From Phytophthora colocasiae (lineage: Eukaryota; Oomycota; Peronosporomycetes; Peronosporales; Peronosporaceae), in contig JAGKQI010000103.1 in NCBI GenBank assembly GCA_018806915.1, forward strand, positions 1,674,001 to 1,738,000: a stretch of DNA of 64,000 bases. The letters are read 5' to 3'. This document shows, one piece after another, positions 29,287 to 38,698 of the stretch. How positions within the stretch are numbered: position 1 is the stretch's first letter; the number at the start of each line of letters is the position of its first letter. Both the position numbers and the translations under genes were made by a program. The notes below the pieces were generated by a model. The model had not been told where the DNA came from. It saw only the letters and a list, made by a program, of their open reading frames with translations, and ran no database searches.

Positions 29287-29847
29287 ATGTGCCATTATGG
29301 CACTACCATATCAAAAGATACCAGCATGAGCGATCGTGGTGAAGAAGAGAGCCCTATATCTCCCTATCAAGCGCCAGTACCCCTACTTGGCCCTCCGGTA
29401 CATCCTATATGGAAAGAATTCACCGTCACCGTTCCGAAGTGGGCGCACCCAGGCAAGCAGCATCCAGACGTGAAATGCAACCACTGTGGACATCCAATTC
29501 GCCACGCCCAGCCGAAGAAGAGTATGGTTCCCCACATCGTCCGTCGATGCCCACATGTACCACCCCGAATTCGCAAGCGTTTAGCACCTCTACTAGGAAA
29601 GCGTGTCCGCGATGTAATCGCCGGTGATGAACCTCCTAAACGTGCTCGAACGGAAGGATGTTTAAGCCCCTCTATAGTTCACAAACCTGTATCTAAAGCT
29701 GAGAAGGAGGCGTTTCACCAAGCCATTGCAGCAGCTTTCTGTGGTAAAGCACATCTCGATTTTTCGTACTTACTCGAGAAATACATGGGATTAGTATGGT
29801 GGACCGATGGCTGCTTCCGATCGCTTTGGACGACGCTAGTTCAGTGA
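29287..29847 (+). pseudogene. hAT transposase N-terminal fragment (BED zinc finger)
   Basis: 186 codons. Seen: CNHCGHPIRHAQPKKS...H..RRC, a BED-like zinc finger at about residues 64-90, then KAEKEAFHQAIAAAF, similar to the segment that follows the finger in hAT transposases. The frame ends soon after, and the following 1.5 kb is repeat sequence. The fragment partly overlaps in content with the start of the hAT frame at 31429, so the two may come from different copies and not from one gene split by an insertion. Confidence 0.55.
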
Positions 29848-31428
29848 GATTTTGCTTGATCCAGTGCTGTAAACCCATGATCACTGCAGATATGGGTGGA
29901 TATTTCTCGATCACGCTTCGAGTGTATACTGTATACTCAGTCCAAGCCAAAGTGTGATCTGCTGATGATCACCGTCGATAGATATTCTTGAGGTCGAAAG
30001 ACTGTGATCCTCGATGGAGAGGTACACGTGACACCCCAGGAGTGAAGATCACCGAGGATCCAGTCGATTCGGCAGTCATGAGGAGGAGACCAACTAGGAT
30101 TGCTGACGATCTTGAGTTTAAGTGTGATCCACGGAGGCAGTCATGTTTAAGCGATAGGCTGTGGGGTGGAGTTCACGTCAGTGAAGATCATCAGCTCGAA
30201 CTAAGTGTAATTAGCCGACGCGATGTGAAGATCGGCGAAGATTGACTGAGAATGGTGAACGGAGACCGGTGATCTTACATTATGCCTCTAAGAGCAAGGA
30301 TCGATGCTCGCTAACTGTGGCACGGGTTCGCGAGCGGATATCACGGTTAATCAAGTGTAATCGGTGGCAGTTGAGTGGTGATTGACAATAATCAAGTCAT
30401 ATCGAGTGGCAAGAAGGAAGGAGCAAGGGTGTTGCCACGTGATCGGCTTTGGCATGGTCCTAGGTGGATACGATCTTGGCTCACGGTCCAGCCCGGCGCT
30501 CGCGACCCTCCCATTGGCCTGATCCTGATTCCCTGGAGGACGACCAAGCGGGATCACGCGCGATCAAGTCCCGATCAGGCAGCGATCAAGTCCCGATCAA
30601 GTGCGAGATCAAGTCCCGATTAAGTGCGAGATCAAGTCCCGGTTAAGTACGAGATCAAGCTTCGGTTAAGTACGAGATCAAGCTTTGGTTAAGTACGAGA
30701 TCAAGCTTCGGTTAAGTACGAGATCAAGCTTCGGTTACGGAATCGGCTCAAGATCAGGGTTAGGGGAACCAAGCTAGGGATCAGCTATGTAGCCAGTGTC
30801 ATGTGATCGTAGGATAGTAAATCAGGATGGGATTAGTAAGCATAGGAATAACCATAAACAGACTCGAATTTGCCCTGAACCACTCAAGTGTCTTCGCTAC
30901 GCCTGGAACCGGGAACTACATTGGCCCTACAAGCGTCAGGAAGGTAAGGATACGTGACCTAGTATAGCGGTTAAGTCTGGATAATATATTGGCCAGCTTT
31001 GCCCTATCTAGTGAACTATCCTTTAAGTGCATACATCGGATCGGAAGGAATTGGTTGTTTAGCCTAAGGATCCCGTCGAATCTCGCCCCCTCAAGACCCC
31101 CGCTATCGGAAGCGGAAAACAACGAAAGGAAGGGACTGAATCCCGAACATTGGACTATTGGAAGACCTGGATCAAGAACCAGGCACCCGGATCAAGGCTC
31201 GAGAACTCGCCTACGACCGGGATCAAGTACCCCGAGGTGGAGTGAAGAACTTCCACGCCGCCTCAAACCCCTGCGTCACCCAAGACCTTCTTCTCGTCCC
31301 AAGACATCTTCAGAAGTTACCTGGAAGAGCGTAACCCGCCTACCGACGGGTACACAAGGTGAACACTACACGCAACAAGATCACGGATCATCGGGGGACC
31401 CCCTCCGTTAGTCGGTGTCTGGGCGCAA
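29848..31428. other. GATC-rich repetitive segment between hAT pieces
   Basis: About 1.6 kb rich in GATCA/TGATC words, with a 23-bp tandem repeat at 30605-30742 and only short open frames. The texture resembles the long terminal repeat and leader of an LTR retroelement, but no polymerase or integrase sequence is present and I could not find matching ends. Unclassified. Confidence 0.35.
30605..30742 (+). repeat. 23-bp tandem repeat, six copies
   Basis: GAGATCAAG recurs at 30605, 30628, 30651, 30674, 30697 and 30720, exactly 23 bases apart. The later units are nearly identical (GAGATCAAGCTTCGGTTAAG then TAC). The earlier ones drift to TCCCG in place of GCTTCG, and a looser version extends upstream to about 30582. 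Confidence 0.85.
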
Positions 31429-33531
31429 GTGGCGATCGCGATCGGCCTCAACCAGATTTTGGCCAGATCCGCTCCACCACATTTCTATTCGGCTGGGCTT
31501 TCCTTTCGAGTTATCGAGAACCCAGCCATGCGCTACATCTTGACACGATACCGCTCTGGAATGCCTCTCCCAACGCGACAAGAGCTCGCCACGGTACTGC
31601 TTGACAAAGCGTACAGTGATGAGTGGGAAAACGTTAAACTTGTTCTAGAAGGGCAAAAGTTTGTTGCAGTGGTCTGCGATGGCTGGTCGGATCCGAACAG
31701 CGAAAGCATCGTGAATTTTATGGTTGTATCACCATTTATCCGACCGATTTTTTGGAGTTCTATTCGCACGGATGACGATCGACATACTGGTAAATATATG
31801 GCAGATGCATTGACTAAAGTGGTGCGCGAAGTCGAAGGCGTCGTTGGAAAAGGGTCGGTGTGTGGCGCTGTTACAGACAACGCGGCGAACATGTGCAAGT
31901 CCTGGGAGATACTGATGGAAAAAATACCCGGAGTTGCTTGTCATGGCTGCGCAGCACACACTTTGAACTTAGTGCTGAAGGACATGTTTTCCATACCGTA
32001 TCTTCGTGACGTGCTAAAGAAAGCTGTAATAATCTCAAAGTTTGTTCGGAAGCGCCCAGCCCTGCTTTACCGTTTTCGGGATGTGCAACGGCTGAGGCTG
32101 GGGCCGCGTCAACGACGTCGCACTTTGGTGATACCAGTCTCCACACGTTGGTACTCTAGTACAAATTGCATCTCCAGTATTGTTCGAAATGAAGAAGTTA
32201 TCCGGGAAATTTTCGCGATGGATGCCTTGCTTGAGCGCTACAAAACTGCTGAGCAAAAATTGATTCGTGTGAAGGCGATACTAGATGACAGCACCTTCTG
32301 GACGCAAGCTCGAGCCGTGCTACGGCTGACAGATCCAGTTGTTAAGGCCTTGGGTGCGCTTGAAAAGGACACTTGCTGTCTGTCCATGATCTACCATTAT
32401 TTCCGCGAGTTGAGCCATCACCGGGTATTTCGACAGCCAACGGACGATATTGAAGAGACTGTTTTTCCCGAAATCCAAGAAATCATTCAGAAGCGCTGGA
32501 AGTCTATCAATCGAGACTCTGTACTTGCCGCGTACTTGCTTGATCCGTCAAAGTCCCCCGACAATTTCGATGGTAATGACTTGGATAAAGCCGTCGATGC
32601 ATGCGTCAACTTAGCTGTCCGGGTTGGTCTGAACGGTGGTGTGACTGAACAAGCTTTTTACGATGCCGTGATGGCTTGGATACGCGCGAAAGATGGATGG
32701 TCGCCGGAGAAATGGGCAGAAGCTTCAAGTAAGGCACCACTCGACTGGTGAAGACTCAAAAGCGCTGACTTTGCCGTTTTGAAGGAATTCGCAACACGCG
32801 TGCTCAGTATCCCCACGTCTTCAGCTGCTAGTGAACGCTCGTGGAGTGATCATGCTTTCATTCACAGCAAACGTCGAAATAGATTGAAACCCGCTCGTGT
32901 GGAAAAGCTGGCGTTCTTGTATGGGAACGTGGGAAACAAAATGACCACACGTCCAGTTCACTACAGAGACGATGGGCTTATTGCGAGCTTCAGTGGCAGT
33001 GACAGCGATAGCAGCTCCGAATTCGGTGAATACGATACGCCAATAGCATCTAGAACTCCCTCCAGAAATATGCACGGACGAAGTCACCACCGCGATAGAT
33101 CAGCAAGTCACTCACTGCTGTCGTCAGCACAAGCTGGGATGTCAACCCTATCCAGCCGGCGTCGCAACAGTATCTCGCGCGGGCAACACCATCGAGAAAA
33201 TTCATCGGCCAGGCGGTCTCTATTCTCACCAGCGCAAACTACGCAAGTCAACAGGTTCGAGAGCGGCCAAATACTTCCCACACCTCACAGAATGCCTGCC
33301 ACTTCTAATTCCATGCGATTACCGCCACTGCGGTCTAGCACGATCCATACAGGCGCGGAACTCCCACTTACACAGTCAACAACACTCGGTCAAGTATTCT
33401 CACGCTCAGATGAGATCCAGCTTCACTACCAAAATGAAAGCCAACACACAGGATATCATCCACGCGCACCAGGAAACAGGCCAGACACAGATACAGCGCG
33501 TGACTGCGTGGAGGGGAGCAGACTACGTTGA
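31429..33531 (+). pseudogene. hAT transposase, one in-frame TGA before the dimerisation domain
   Basis: A 440-codon frame (31429-32751) and a downstream frame (to 33531) are in the same register, separated only by TGA at 32749-32751. The first part holds FYSAGLSFRVIENPAMR, VVCDGWSD (Asp84), VTDNAANM (Asp150) and the CxxH motif GCAAHTLN. The second holds the hATC signature SSAASERSWSDHAFIHSK. So all hAT catalytic positions are present but split by a single stop. The N-terminal BED finger is missing from this frame. After the hATC segment a 190-residue Ser/Arg-rich tail follows, unusual for the family. Strand and spacing match the BED fragment at 29287 but continuity is unproven. Confidence 0.75.
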
Positions 33532-34335
33532 TCTGATGGACTTAGATAATTGTGGGTCAAACGCGCCTCTCTGCAACGACCAGTACAAACAGTTCAAGAT
33601 CCACGCGAGAATTTCGCGATGATAACGACGACGTCTGCTTCAATTGTGGTGGCGCTGCGGATGCTGCTGTCACGACCCACGAAGTAAGACACACGCAACG
33701 TTTGCGTGTAAGGCGAGTCTATCTTGATTCAATAACACCACAAATATATGAGCACTTCACTTTCCACAAAGACGTCATGGCTGACCGTGCGTACTTGAAT
33801 CCAGTTTGTCAGCATTTTAGTCACCAACGGTATAGTATCACGAAAACAGCGTATCAGAGAGAGAAAGTGTGACTTCGGTGTGGACGTCGATCATTCCGTG
33901 CCGGCACACACCACAAAAACCAACATCGCCGAACCCTTCTTCAGGAACAACATACTCGTCTCCAGAAATAAGCCCTTCCAGAATACGCGCAGGAAGCTCG
34001 TCATGTGAAGAGGAGCTCCCACAAAGTCCTCCAAGCGGAGAAAGAGCTTGCCCACAAGAACAGCGATGATCACGAGAATAAATATGAAAGCAAAAGGAAG
34101 CGCGATGTAACACAGTGGGTGTTCTTGTACGGCGCGTGAAGCCGCTCCTCCATGATCTTCTCACGAAACTCGAGCACTAATAGAAGGCGACATACTGCCC
34201 TCCACCTTCTCCAACATATTCCAAGACGGTTCGCACTCTCTAGCGGCGTCGAGATCTGGATGTACGACGGCTTGTCCTGAAACTCCATGTCGTGGTCAAC
34301 GTTGACGGTTAATCTTGCCGTTGAAGCGAACAATT
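33532..34335. other. Degenerate sequence downstream of hAT
   Basis: About 800 bases. Open frames of 70-110 codons exist on both strands, one with FNCGGAADAAV (plus) and one with CGVCRHG (minus). None is recognisable. Probably decayed transposon and effector-gene sequence. Confidence 0.3.
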
Positions 34336-34727
34336 TCAAGGCCCTTGTGCATTCCTTAGATCAGACGCTCTGGCCATGAAAAACGAATGCACCATCAGCG
34401 TCGAGAAGGCGATCGAAATGTCATTCATGAGCTCCTCAGCGATTTTCTTGGTGCTTGTGAACTTGGTTCCTTCATGGAGCAACTGGGCCAGACCGTGTTC
34501 CGTGTAGTGAGTCGTGAGTGTCGCTATCAGAGTCGCCTCCTTACCCTCATTTACCATGTCATGAAGCTGGTCCAAGCGTCAAGTCTGGGGTCAATCAGAA
34601 CATTGAGGTCAGGAGTGTCGAGCTTCAGTAGTTTGAAGATATCGTCTGTAGATTTCCCGTCAGCCAACCAGTGTTGATTCTGTTGACCCTGCAAGTAAGA
34701 AGCGATCTTTTTCGTACTTGGCACGTG
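34336..34727 (-). pseudogene. Decayed 3' extension of the RxLR effector gene
   Basis: Directly after the stop of the effector at 34728, the same minus-strand frame continues for about 50 codons with a further W/L/Y-type helical module. It then hits a second stop and shifts into another frame that stays open to 34336. The content resembles the modules inside the intact part, so the ancestral protein was longer. Described only; no joined product is proposed. Confidence 0.6.
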
Positions 34728-35444
34728 CTAAGCCGCTTTCAGCATGGACGAAAGAGTAACCTGGTCGTAGGTTTTCACCAATTTTGCGAAAATGGACACC
34801 GCTTCCTCTGGGTTTTTCCGGTTGAACGCATCAACGAACGAAGTCCACGTGGAGAACTGCTGATTCTTGAACAGTTTTGTGCCTGCTTCGTCCAGTTGGA
34901 GCAGCTTGAACACTTCATCACTTGATTTCCCAGCATTCAACCACACTTGTCTCTGCTGAGCTTGCAACATCGTAGCGAGACCTTCCGTCTTGGAGACTAG
35001 TTTGGCCGATGCAATCATCTTGGCCAGAGAACCGTCAGTAAATTGTTTGGAGAGTCTGGCTAGGATGATTTCTTCCAGGTTTTGTTTCTCGACTTTAGTC
35101 ACGTACACGGCCAACGTGAGGAGTTTCGGGTCTTCGAAGATTTTTCTTCCTGCCGTGTTGAGTCCGAGTTTGATGTAGGCATCGTCGGTAGACGTCCCCT
35201 TTACCAGCCAAGTCTTGATGCGAGTACTTTGGGCTAGCTTTAGTGCGGTGGACTCGAACAGATCCGTGAGTTTCCCAGTACTGGTCAACGAAAATCCTCT
35301 CTCTTCGTCGTCAATTGTTCGCAACAGCCTTTCGGTAACTAGGGGATCTGGGAACGAGATGATCTGTGGGTGTCCTGCCACGGGTTTTAAGGTGACGGCA
35401 GGAATTGAAAAGGCAACCGCAAGTACAAGGTAATTCAGTCGCAT
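34728..35444 (-). CDS. Secreted RxLR effector with WY/LWY modules
   Basis: 238 aa. Signal peptide at residues 1-24 or so. A canonical RLLR at 39-42 is followed by DDEER at 45-49, the spacing expected of oomycete host-translocated effectors. The rest is helical with repeated W and Y positions: IKTWLVKGTSTDDAY...VYVTKV, and further on QVWLNAGKSSDEVFKLL...WTSFVDAFN, two WY-type modules of the LWY tandem class. It ends early at a TAG, after which related sequence continues (34336-34727). The truncated form may still be made, since the signal, motif and two modules are intact. It lies in the transposon island with no close gene neighbour, typical for such effectors. The plant target is unknown. 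Confidence 0.85.
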   Translation of the reverse strand: MRLNYLVLAVAFSIPAVTLKPVAGHPQIISFPDPLVTERLLRTIDDEERGFSLTSTGKLTDLFESTALKLAQSTRIKTWLVKGTSTDDAYIKLGLNTAGRKIFEDPKLLTLAVYVTKVEKQNLEEIILARLSKQFTDGSLAKMIASAKLVSKTEGLATMLQAQQRQVWLNAGKSSDEVFKLLQLDEAGTKLFKNQQFSTWTSFVDAFNRKNPEEAVSIFAKLVKTYDQVTLSSMLKAA

Positions 35445-35678
35445 GATACAAGTCGTTAAGGTGGAATGTGTGCCCTTCCACAGCCGTGAAGAAAGCAGAG
35501 ATGAACCAGCATCACCTCTGACAGCTTGAGCGTGGCGTAAGTGTTGGTGAAGATCATGAAGAGAAGGCGGCGAGAGTTGGCTTGGCTGTGATAAATTATC
35601 AAAATTGTCACTGATAATTTTCGTTGGCGACCTAAATGCAAATTTTACAATACACCTGGGCCTATTACCGTTCAGTAA

Positions 35679-36751
35679 TATTGTGCTTTTCGGTCAAATT
35701 TCCAAAACCGGGCCTATTGGCGACCTTTCGCCCAATCGACCTTTCAATCGACCCTCGCAGTTTGCCGCACACCACAAAAGACCCTTGGCCCCCTCTACTG
35801 ATGGAGATCCCCATGCACATGCTCACTGTATCTCCCAAAGCTGTTTGATAACATTCGCGCCTCGTGCTGTCAATAACGTGGCGCTTAAACTTAAACTGAA
35901 TCACTTTACTCCACGTCTCAATATTAGCTGGCTCCACAGCCCACTTGCCACGAGTTTTGACGGCAACCCCATGCACATGTTCACTGTATTTATCCCAAAG
36001 CTGTTTGAGAATTACATTGAAGGACGATCCTTCCAGTGCGCAGACATCTAGTAGTTCCCCTGAAGTGTCATGCTGGCTGAGAGATGTCTTTTATGATGGG
36101 GGTCACAAGAAGGTGATACAAATTAGAACTCGTGGCGGGCGCGCTTCTGTTGGGAGGTGACGTACTATCACCTTGACTAGCCAATCTTGGAGATCTTCGG
36201 ACCGTGCGCTCGCTCTCGAGGCTTCCTACCAGACGCCGCAACGGTGTATCATGACTACGCGGAGGTGATGTCAAAGGAGCGGTTCTTGGTGACCTCCTCA
36301 CTGTAGGAACTCGATCTGGGGTTGACGTGCTGCTTGGCCAGCACGCTAGATGGGAAGATTCCGTCCCAGTACCTCCATCAGGCGAGGCCAGTGAAAATTC
36401 GGGGGTATCTTGGGCTAGCTGAATGTCCACTTGGCTCGGAGTCTGTGCGGTCGGATGTACTCCTGGCTCGACGATACATTCAGCGACCTTCTTGCAGATG
36501 GCCGTGCGTAATACGGCTGCACTTGACGTGGGTTGCGCTGTGAACGTCCTCGTAGAGGCGATAAACTCGCTCTATCAGCGCTTGTCGCGCCACCAACTCC
36601 TTCTACCATCGCAAATACTCTTCTTGGCGTAAAGAAAAACTTTCAAAAGTCATAAGATCGAAGTCAATATCTGAGGTGGTCGATTGGGGGGTCGATTCGC
36701 CCAGGGTCGATTCTGAACCGCCCATGGGAATTTTGGAAACGAACCACAATA
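35679..36751 (-). mobile_element. 1,073-bp transposon-like element, left inverted copy
   Basis: Starts TATTGTG and ends CACAATA. It is almost identical to the copy at 37520-38592 in the opposite orientation. In the orientation of this copy (minus) the two ends are inverted relatives: both carry TATTGTG, TTTCCAAAA, a TTGGCG/ATGGCG word and one or more AATCGACC. It encodes only broken frames (about 36068-36430 and 35665-35976 on minus). No target duplication was found at either edge. Confidence 0.65.
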
Positions 36752-36833
36752 CCGGCACCGTAATTGTACCCCAGCTCTGCTATTAATTAATACTGTAATA
36801 CATGTATTAATATCAGCCAGGTTATTACGATTT

Positions 36834-36868
36834 GCTAACATGACTCCCAGCCTGGGAGTCATGTTAGC
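36834..36868. repeat. Perfect palindrome, 17-bp arms
   Basis: GCTAACATGACTCCCAG, a single C, then the exact reverse complement. It lies close to the left inverted element in the spacer; CTGGGAGTC recurs once more just to the right. Confidence 0.85.
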
Positions 36869-37175
36869 TGGGAGTCCCAGCGTTTGCACCAACCTACTGC
36901 TTGAATTCGCCTAGATTTCAGCTGACCCAGTTGCGAAGGCGCAAGGCGCCATGCTCACTGGAACGACTAATGCTGTTATTACCAAGTGTTCGACTCTAGT
37001 GGTCTGTCGTGCTCCGTCATGTACTGCAGTTGGAGGACAGCCTCGGTCCCAGACTGAGCCATGGACGAATTGTGGTGGCAATTTGTATTTTTTCATCAAC
37101 AAAACAAACTCAATCTAACCGTATTTTCGTAAAAAAAAAGAAGCTATCCCTACCAAACGATTACCCCGAAGTGGA

Positions 37176-37220
37176 TTGCAGTTATCCCATTGCTATTTAA
37201 TAGCAATAGGATAACTGCAA
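37176..37220. repeat. Near-perfect 45-bp palindrome
   Basis: TTGCAGTTATCCCATTGC and its inverse meet in an ATTTAAT centre, with one mismatch pair. It can form a long hairpin in the middle of the spacer between the inverted elements. Confidence 0.75.
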
Positions 37221-37519
37221 GAAGCAAATTTTGCTTCTCGCCGCTCACTGACGAGATTTTGTAGCCTAAAACTGTGCTGGTGTTTCAATCCTATGCGTGT
37301 TTGAGTTTGAAAGAAATGTGTTGTGATATGTACATGTATTATATGAATTGAGTAAACAACTTTGAGCCAGGTGAAGACTTTCTGGTGACCTGGCTACCAG
37401 GATTCCCTGAGTGAGGTCTTCCCCTGGTATTGGTTAGCCCTTTAACTACTGGTCCAGTTTAGTGTTGTTAATTACCGTGGTATTACCTCCTAATAACTAC
37501 CACGTGGGATTTTGGCAGG

Positions 37520-38592
37520 TATTGTGGTTCGTTTCCAAAATTCCCAATGGCGGTTCAGAATCGACCCTGGGCGAATCGACCCCCCAATCGACCACCTCAG
37601 ATATTGACTTCGATCTTATGACTTTTGAAAGTTTTTCTTTACGCCAAGAAGAGTATTTGCGATGGTAGAAGGAGTTGGTGGCGCGACAAGCGCTGATAGA
37701 GCGAGTTTATCGCCTCTACGAGGACGTTCACAGCGCAACCCACGTCAAGTGCAGCCGTATTACGCACGGCCATCTGCAAGAAGGTCGCTGAATGTATCGT
37801 CGAGCCAGGAGTACATCCGACCGCACAGACTCCGAGCCAAGTGGACATTCAGCTAGCCCAAGATACCCCCGAATTTTCACTGGCCTCGCCTGATGGAGGT
37901 ACTGGGACGGAATCTTCCCATCTAGCGTGCTGGCCAAGCAGCACGTCAACCCCAGATCGAGTTCCTACAGTGAGGAGGTCACCAAGAACCGCTCCTTTGA
38001 CATCACCTCCGCGTAGTCATGATACACCGTTGCGGCGTCTGGCAGGAAGCCTCGAGAGCGAGCGCACGGTCCGAAGATCTCCAAGATTGGCTAGTCAAGG
38101 TGATAGTACGTCACCTCCCAACAGAAGCGCGCCCGCCACGAGTTCTAATTTGTATCACCTTCTTGTGACCCCCATCATAAAAGACATCTCTCAGCCAGCA
38201 TGACACTTCAGGGGAACTACTAGATGTCTGCGCACTGGAAGGATCGTCCTTCAATGTAATTCTCAAACAGCTTTGGGATAAATACAGTGAACATGTGCAT
38301 GGGGTTGCCGTCAAAACTCGTGGCAAGTGGGCTGTGGAGCCAGCTAATATTGAGACGTGGAGTAAAGTGATTCAGTTTAAGTTTAAGCGCCACGTTATTG
38401 ACAGCACGAGGCGCGAATGTTATCAAACAGCTTTGGGAGATACAGTGAGCATGTGCATGGGGATCTCCATCAGTAGAGGGGGCCAAGGGTCTTTTGTGGT
38501 GTGCGGCAAACTGCGAGGGTCGATTGAAAGGTCGATTGGGCGAAAGGTCGCCAATAGGCCCGGTTTTGGAAATTTGACCGAAAAGCACAATA
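37520..38592 (+). mobile_element. 1,073-bp transposon-like element, right inverted copy
   Basis: Same element as 35679-36751, on plus. Coding remains are visible: a frame with RQEEYLRW then a stop then KELVARQALIERVYRLYEDV (37630-37730), a frame shift into 37841-38203 (Pro/Ser/Arg-rich), and KTRGKWAVEPANIETW with FKFKRHVIDSTRR (38220-38450). The protein family is not recognised. A 40-bp stretch around CAGCTTTGGGA...GTGCATGGGG occurs twice inside (about 38266 and 38425). The outer end is 18 bp from the initiator of the CEP295-like gene. Confidence 0.65.
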
Positions 38593-38609
38593 ATACTCCG
38601 AGAATGCAA

Positions 38610-38616
38610 TCATTTC
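38610..38616 (+). promoter_or_regulatory. Initiator of the CEP295-like gene
   Basis: TCATTTC followed by AATTCACAAT fits the oomycete initiator plus a loose flanking element, 83-89 bases before the ATG at 38699. A transposon-like element ends only 18 bases upstream, so the upstream promoter has been replaced or pushed away. Confidence 0.55.
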
Positions 38617-38698
38617 AATTCACAATATAACAGCACGCCTCAATATTTCCAATACAGTAGCCAAATTTCACAGCTCAAAATTCAAAACCGAACGACCG

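Larger units (their letters stand above)
36752..37519. other. 768-bp spacer between inverted element copies
   Basis: No gene. It contains two strong palindromes (36834-36868 and 37176-37220) and, near its right edge, CCCTTTAACTACTGGTCC (37438-37455), close to the word at 27901-27918. AT-rich on the whole. Confidence 0.5.

Noticed and set aside
30582..30742. CRISPR-like array
   Set aside because: The 23-bp units are contiguous with no spacers and the setting is eukaryotic.
29287..31429. One hAT gene split by an inserted retroelement
   Set aside because: The end of the BED fragment and the start of the downstream frame appear to cover the same part of the protein, so a simple insertion does not explain them.
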